Below, piece by piece: positions 52,617 to 57,218 of a stretch of 57,218 bases of DNA (position 1 is the first letter of the stretch; the number at the start of each line of letters is the position of its first letter). The stretch is from the NCBI GenBank assembly GCA_049297615.1, contig JBAQUQ010000183.1, positions 1-57,218 on the forward strand, written 5' to 3'. Made by a program: the position numbers and the translations under genes. The DNA is from JAEMQF01 sp049297615 (GTDB lineage Bacteria > Pseudomonadota > Gammaproteobacteria > Burkholderiales > Burkholderiaceae_C). The notes beneath the pieces are model-generated. The model was not told the DNA's origin and did not search any database. It worked only from the letters and a program-made list of their open reading frames with translations.

Positions 52617-54025
52617 GCGGCAAGCCAGTGCGCGGCCCGTGGGGCTGCATCGATCGAAGCAGCGCGCTGGATGGCGCTCGCGGTGCGAAGCAGCGGCTCG
52701 ACGAGCGCATAGCGCCCGGGCTTGAGGTTCACGACAGCGCGCCAGGCGCGCTGGCAAACCAGGCTGTTCGCCGTGCTCCAGGCGAGTGCGGTTTCGGACA
52801 CCGGCGCGCCGCCGCCGGCCACGTAGCCGCTCAAGAAGCTGCGGCAGCGAGCGAGCGCAGCACCCAAATCCTGGCCGCCGAGCATCGCCCGGTACAGCAC
52901 ATCGGCCACCCAGTCACCGAGGTCCAGGACGGCGGCGCCCTGGCACACGCTGTCCAAGTCGATGAGGCCCAAGCGCTGTGCTGTGACAAGAATATTGCGC
53001 GGATGCAGGTCACCGTGCAGGGTGACTGGCGCCTCGCCGCGCAAGCAGTCGGCGCCTTCGGCCAAGCCGCGCTCGAGCCCACGCAGTTCGTCTTCCCAGA
53101 GCGGCTCCACCGCGGCCAAAGTCTGTATCACGGGCTGCAAGCGAGACCACAACTCGATCGGTCCGGCACAGCGCTCGGCCGGCGTGCGGGCGCTATGCAA
53201 CGCGGCCAGCAAGGCACCGACGCGCAGGGACGCGCCGGCACCGACAGCAGGCGCCGCGTCGAGCAGGGCCACTCCAGGCAGGGCCATCTGCCAGTGCAGG
53301 CCCACGTCGGATTGCCACAGGACAGGCCGGGCAGTGAGCAGGCGGCCTTCGCGCTGCGCTTCGCTGCGGCGCAGGGCCTGCATCACGGCGTGCGTGAGGC
53401 CGCCGCGCAGCTCGACGTCGGCCTTGACGTACACCGTGCGGGTCTGTCGTGCGGCGCCCGACTCGGCACTGAAGCTCAAGTCCACCCGGGCGCAGGCGCG
53501 GTGTTCGGGAACCACCTGCGCCAGGGCGAGCGTGTACGAGGCGAGCTGGCCACGCCCGCCGGTCAGGGCGCCGACCAGCTCGCCCACGACGCGCTCGCGC
53601 GCCGCTGGCGGGCCGCCGAGAAGTGCTGCGGCAGTGCCGAGTTTGGAGTCGTTCGGCCACCAGGTGGCGAGCAGATCCAGGCTGGCGACGTGGGACACGG
53701 CAGGCCCCGCCACGCTGTCGAGCGGCGCTCGTGCATGGGCATTGGCAAAGCGGCGCTCGCTCTCGCCCGAAGCGCAAAAACGCGTGGCGACGAGTTGTTC
53801 GACCTCACCACCGCCCTGCCCGTCATGCAGGCGCAGCCGGTACGAGACAGCGACATTGCGGCGTGGCCGGTACTTGATGCGATCGATCACGCAGGCCTGC
53901 ACGCGCAGCTCGGGACGACGCTCGCGCACGAGGCGCTCGAACACGCCGGCCATCAAGTCGGTATCCAGGGCCAGGGGCAGTTGCGGCAGCGCCGGATCGG
54001 TAGGAAGGGGTTGTGCTTGCCTCAT
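52613..54025 (-). CDS. Aminoglycoside-phosphotransferase-fold kinase A
   Basis: 470 residues with canonical catalytic loop HGDLHPRN (337-344) and metal site IDLDS (355-359). The first half again holds two N-lobe-like units: KYRPRRNVAVSYRL to VATRF (51-83, where the expected Lys is lost) and VVPEHRACARVDL to YVKAD (171-203, Lys 201). WPND recurs at 123-126 after VSHVASLDLLATW, closely matching the partner gene's VSHLDELDMLVWA. The two are therefore paralogues kept side by side, perhaps acting in sequence or as a dimer. Start at ATG 54025 gives the operon-typical ATGA overlap. Confidence 0.82.
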   Translation of the reverse strand: MRQAQPLPTDPALPQLPLALDTDLMAGVFERLVRERRPELRVQACVIDRIKYRPRRNVAVSYRLRLHDGQGGGEVEQLVATRFCASGESERRFANAHARAPLDSVAGPAVSHVASLDLLATWWPNDSKLGTAAALLGGPPAARERVVGELVGALTGGRGQLASYTLALAQVVPEHRACARVDLSFSAESGAARQTRTVYVKADVELRGGLTHAVMQALRRSEAQREGRLLTARPVLWQSDVGLHWQMALPGVALLDAAPAVGAGASLRVGALLAALHSARTPAERCAGPIELWSRLQPVIQTLAAVEPLWEDELRGLERGLAEGADCLRGEAPVTLHGDLHPRNILVTAQRLGLIDLDSVCQGAAVLDLGDWVADVLYRAMLGGQDLGAALARCRSFLSGYVAGGGAPVSETALAWSTANSLVCQRAWRAVVNLKPGRYALVEPLLRTASAIQRAASIDAAPRAAHWLAA

Positions 54026-56172
54026 GCCGGCCGCCACGCCTGTGCCACTTGCAGAGCCAAGGCGCCGCGCGCGCCGTACAGTGTCGCCCCCGCGTGCGAA
54101 ACCGCGCGCAAGACGCGGCCGTCAGCGCCGTGCCTGAGGTGCAGCCAACGCCCCGCGAACGCCAGCCCGCAGATGCTCCAAGGCAGGTACGGCGCGCCAC
54201 GCGCGTGAAACCAGGTGTCCGCCTGCACCGCGCCGTCCGACTCGACCTCGATGCGCAACGCAATGCCCGACGCGCCGCCGTCGCCGCGCACGGGAAATTC
54301 CGCCACGGCGACACGCGGCGCGGTGTGCTGCCACGCCACGAGAACGCTATCGAAGTCCGCATGCTCGGCGTGGACGGCGCAGCGCAGGGCGGGCGCCGGC
54401 TCTTTCGATCCGTAGCCCTGCGACACCCAGCTTTGCACCACCTCGACGCGAGTGCCGGGCCGGGACGGCTGGGCGATCAGGAGTTGCGGGCTGGACAGCT
54501 GCACGTCTGAGCCCGCCCTCCCCTGGCGCAGTTGCGTGCGGCCCCAGGCCGGCGCGCTGAGCTGGAAGTTGAGCACGTAGTCGTGCACGGTGGGGGCGCG
54601 CAGCGCGTCGCTGACGATCCAGTAGGCGCCGTCGACCAGCACGACGAAGCGGTCGTGCAGCGCATCGTATTCATGGCTCGCCGCGCGCCCATGCAAGAGC
54701 GCGAGCCCCGGCGCCTGTGCGAATTCCAGCAGCGTGGCTTCAGGCGCCGGCCCGGCGATCTTGTGGCGCACCGATCCCGGCACGTGACGCGAGCTTGGCT
54801 GGGTCGCCTTGGGCACATAGCGCGTCTGGTTGCGTGCGTCGACGCAAACCGTGTTGTGTACCGCCGTGCCGCGAAACCGCACGCGCCAGTTCTCGGGGCT
54901 CTCGCCGATCGGTGCTTCGCTATAGGTGTAGCGGCCGGGGTCGACGATGAGCGAGCGCCCCGCCGCTGCGAGTTCGAAATTCAAGCAATCGAAGTGGCCA
55001 TGGTTGCCCTCGCCGAGCGGGCCGCTGTCGAACACCAGGTACTGGGCGGCGCCGAAATCGGCCGCACCGCGGCCCCAGCCACTGCGCAGCACCGTGTAGC
55101 CGCTGGCACCGAAGTGCACTGCAGTCCGGGCGGGAGGCTTGCCATGCGAACCGCGGCTGGCGACCCAGCGCATGTCGTCGCGGCGAAACAGCCGCGCGCC
55201 TTCGGCCAGCAGGGGCAGGAAGCTGCGCGGATCGCCGTCCGAAAGCGCCGGAACGACGCCGTCCGGTTTGTGCACATGCATGCTGAATTCGAGGGCGGAT
55301 TCGAGCAGCCGGTCCATTTCGGCAGGCACGCTCACGCGATGCCGCGCCGCCAGGCGGCGCAGATTCAACCAGTTGCGCAGCGCGAGGTGGTGGTAGTCGG
55401 TGGAGAGTTCGCAGTGCACGCCGTCGGCCAGCAGGTCGTTGCGCATGTTGTCGAGCGTTTCGTGCAAGCCGAACTCGCGCCAATGCGCCGCTCGCTTCAT
55501 CTCCGGGAAGGCGATTCCCGCAAGAAAGATCGCGGCCAGTTCGAGCGTGCGGTGATTGCGCTTGGGCGTGAGGTGGGCACACAGGAACTCCACTTGCTCG
55601 TGCAGCGAGCGCAGCAACCGGCCGAAGAATCGCGCCCGCACCGACAGCGCCGGCTTCACCCCCGCCCAGGCAAAGCCGCGCAGGCTGTAGATCCAGTTCT
55701 GCACACGTCGGCCGGTCACGTCGGCGGCGATGAAACCCGCCTGCGTGCTGTCCATCCAGCTGTCGATCAGTCCGACCCAGCGGTCGGCGTAGCGCTCCTC
55801 GCCGGTTTCGAGGTAGGCACGCGCCAGACCCGGCGCGTAGTAGAACTTGTGCAGCAGGATGTGCCACTCCACATCGGCGCTCGGGTTGTTCAGCCAGGCA
55901 ATGGGTTCTGCCAGTGCGTACGTTTCGCCGTTGAATTCGAAGCGCCCGAGCATCAGCGCCTCGATCTTGGCGGTGCTGCATTCGGCCTCGTCGACGATCA
56001 AGTCGAAGTGCGCGGGCCGCGGCGTACGGAAGTGGTCGAGCAAGGCTGCGTCGTCCAGGGTGGACCAGGGCGGCAGGAAGATCGAGTCCTTGGCCTCGTC
56101 AACGGGCGCGCCCACTGCCATCTCGACGCTCTCCGGCAGGGCCGAAGCTGTCTGCGAATCGGCCAGTCTCAT
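54022..56172 (-). CDS. Heparinase II/III-like polysaccharide lyase family protein, no signal peptide
   Basis: 716 residues. An alpha-helical toroid (about 80-310; LSTDYHHLALRNWLNLRRL is a typical active-site segment) is followed by the beta-sandwich heparinase II/III domain (about 340-650) with GEGNHGHFDCLNFELAAAGR and VDPGRYTYS. Members cleave uronate-containing polysaccharides by elimination. The N-terminus (MRLADSQTASALPESVEM) is not an export signal, so it seems cytoplasmic and may trim or edit glycan rather than digest food polysaccharide. The start overlaps the glycosyltransferase stop by 4 bp. Confidence 0.85.
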   Translation of the reverse strand: MRLADSQTASALPESVEMAVGAPVDEAKDSIFLPPWSTLDDAALLDHFRTPRPAHFDLIVDEAECSTAKIEALMLGRFEFNGETYALAEPIAWLNNPSADVEWHILLHKFYYAPGLARAYLETGEERYADRWVGLIDSWMDSTQAGFIAADVTGRRVQNWIYSLRGFAWAGVKPALSVRARFFGRLLRSLHEQVEFLCAHLTPKRNHRTLELAAIFLAGIAFPEMKRAAHWREFGLHETLDNMRNDLLADGVHCELSTDYHHLALRNWLNLRRLAARHRVSVPAEMDRLLESALEFSMHVHKPDGVVPALSDGDPRSFLPLLAEGARLFRRDDMRWVASRGSHGKPPARTAVHFGASGYTVLRSGWGRGAADFGAAQYLVFDSGPLGEGNHGHFDCLNFELAAAGRSLIVDPGRYTYSEAPIGESPENWRVRFRGTAVHNTVCVDARNQTRYVPKATQPSSRHVPGSVRHKIAGPAPEATLLEFAQAPGLALLHGRAASHEYDALHDRFVVLVDGAYWIVSDALRAPTVHDYVLNFQLSAPAWGRTQLRQGRAGSDVQLSSPQLLIAQPSRPGTRVEVVQSWVSQGYGSKEPAPALRCAVHAEHADFDSVLVAWQHTAPRVAVAEFPVRGDGGASGIALRIEVESDGAVQADTWFHARGAPYLPWSICGLAFAGRWLHLRHGADGRVLRAVSHAGATLYGARGALALQVAQAWRPA

Positions 56173-57218
56173 GTGCGGACCTCCACGGGTGCCGCAACGA
56201 TCGTGCTCGAGCGCGGCACACGCGCGAGTTCGCGCGCGAACAGATCACGCAACGCGACCGTGGTGCGGCGCGAATCGAAGCGCTCGCAAATTCGCTGGCG
56301 GCCCGCGCGCGCGAGGCGCTGCCGCAAGGCGTCGTCCTCGATGACGCGCTGCAACGCCTGGGCCAGGGCATCGGCGTCGCGCGGTTCGACGAGAAGACCG
56401 TGCACGCCGTCGTCGATGAACTCCGGAATTCCCGAGATGCGCGTGGACACCACGGGAACGCCCATGGCCATGGCCTCGGCCAGGACGTTGGGAAAGCCGT
56501 CGCGGTCGCCGTCTTCCATGATTTGGCAGGGCAGCGCGAACACGCTGGCCTGCGCATAGATGCGGCGCAATTCGTCCTGCGCGACCGCGCTGCGCAATTG
56601 CACCTGGGCACGCAGGCCGCAGACGCCGATCAGCGAATCGATCGCGTCGAAAGCACTGCCCTTCTCGCCGACGATGACGCAGCGAAACGGCGTGCCGTGA
56701 TCGCGCAGGCGGGCACAGGCCTGCACGAGATGATCAAAGCCTTTCTTCTCGACGAAGCGGCCCACGGCCAGGATCAGCGGTGCCTCGCCCTGCCTGGCCG
56801 CGGTGGGTTCGTTCGCGGGGGCGAACCAGTCGGTATCCAGTCCGTGGTAGATGGCGTGCACCTCGTCGGGTCGCTCGTGGCGCACCCGCAGTACCTGCGC
56901 ATTGGCACAGGTGCAGGTGGCGACGAAGCGCGCTGCGCCCATCTTGCGTTCGAGCAGCCGGCCGGGGTTGAGCTCGCCTTGGTAGATATCCTTGGCGTGC
57001 GCCGTGAAACTGAAGCCGATTCCAGTCATGCGGCTGGCCAGCCAGGTGATGGTGGCCACTCCGTGGCAGAAATGGCCATGCAAGTGGCCCACATCGCCGG
57101 CGCGCAGCACCCGGTCGGCGATGTCACCGGCCTGGAGGAACTCCTTGATGAACACTTTGCGCAGGCGCATGCGCCCCGCATCGTCGTGGCTGCGATGGTG
57201 CCAGGCGAGCGCCAGCAC
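56169..57218 (-). CDS. GT4 glycosyltransferase (partial, runs off the right edge)
   Basis: The last 349 residues of a GT-B family 4 enzyme. The frame is still open at the window edge, so the start is outside. The C-terminal domain shows LILAVGRFVEKKGFDHLVQA and the donor-site segment FPNVLAEAMAMGVPVVSTR with its E-x7-E-type glutamates, then GIPEFIDDG. GHLHGHFCHG lies in the N-terminal half. It resembles colanic-acid-type (WcaL-like) transferases. It is the most upstream visible gene of the coupled operon. Confidence 0.88.
   Translation of the reverse strand: MLALAWHHRSHDDAGRMRLRKVFIKEFLQAGDIADRVLRAGDVGHLHGHFCHGVATITWLASRMTGIGFSFTAHAKDIYQGELNPGRLLERKMGAARFVATCTCANAQVLRVRHERPDEVHAIYHGLDTDWFAPANEPTAARQGEAPLILAVGRFVEKKGFDHLVQACARLRDHGTPFRCVIVGEKGSAFDAIDSLIGVCGLRAQVQLRSAVAQDELRRIYAQASVFALPCQIMEDGDRDGFPNVLAEAMAMGVPVVSTRISGIPEFIDDGVHGLLVEPRDADALAQALQRVIEDDALRQRLARAGRQRICERFDSRRTTVALRDLFARELARVPRSSTIVAAPVEVRT

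Noticed and set aside
52628..54208. 526-codon plus-strand frame opposite kinase A
   Set aside because: Shadow; the minus strand carries catalytic motifs and coupled ATGA junctions.

Overview
The window is a high-GC stretch of bacterial chromosome. Gene content and order point to a betaproteobacterium of the order Burkholderiales: hupB, tRNA-Val and ppiD together; EarP with an Arg32-type EF-P; and thrS-infC-rpmI-rplT-pheS-pheT-ihfA-merR-tRNA-Pro in a row. This placement is inference from gene order and protein wording, not from a search. About 50 protein genes, two broken genes and three tRNAs cover almost all the DNA. I see no insertion sequences, prophage, rRNA, CRISPR array or replication origin.

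Layout. 1-6.7 kb: a cation/proton antiporter gene interrupted by an in-frame TGA, an FtsH protease, tRNA-His, PpiD, tRNA-Val and HU-beta, all on the minus strand. 6.7-17.2 kb: housekeeping genes, namely a tartrate/malate-type dehydrogenase coupled to an EamA transporter, pgsA, uvrC, then earP-efp, mnmC, a tiny lysine-rich protein, rpiA and pyrD. 17.3-22.4 kb: a minus-strand operon for short-chain acyl/ketone metabolism (SDR, YceH, thioesterase, CoA-transferase A and B) divergent from ETF-ubiquinone oxidoreductase. 22.4-27.1 kb: a small sugar-acid locus (dihydrodipicolinate-synthase-like dehydratase/aldolase, SMP-30 lactonase, aldo/keto reductase remnant), a beta-propeller lipoprotein and a substrate-binding-like protein without a signal peptide. 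27.2-35.3 kb: the translation supercluster. Both tRNA synthetase genes at its transcription-unit heads (thrS, pheS) lie just downstream of factor-independent terminator hairpins. For thrS there is also a plausible -10 box and a 12-codon leader ORF with three Thr codons, so attenuation is likely.

35.3-41.1 kb is an uncharacterised accessory island: an ECF sigma factor and its cupin partner (ATGA-coupled), a secreted DUF4331 protein, and divergently a TPR protein overlapping a HupE/UreJ membrane protein that carries an EF-hand-like loop. 41.2-46.8 kb holds an outer-membrane barrel, a class V aminotransferase, a LysE exporter, and a TPP-dependent enzyme coupled to an MFS transporter.

46.9-57.2 kb (continuing past the right edge) is the best candidate for an undescribed system. 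It has at least eight minus-strand genes in which every start overlaps the preceding stop: GT4 glycosyltransferase, heparinase II/III-like protein, two paralogous kinase-fold proteins with an apparently duplicated N-lobe, an ABC exporter, a COG4671-like glycosyltransferase, a NodB-like deacetylase and a histidine phosphatase. Together they look like a dedicated pathway that builds, phosphorylates, trims and exports a glycan or glycoconjugate. The product is unknown.
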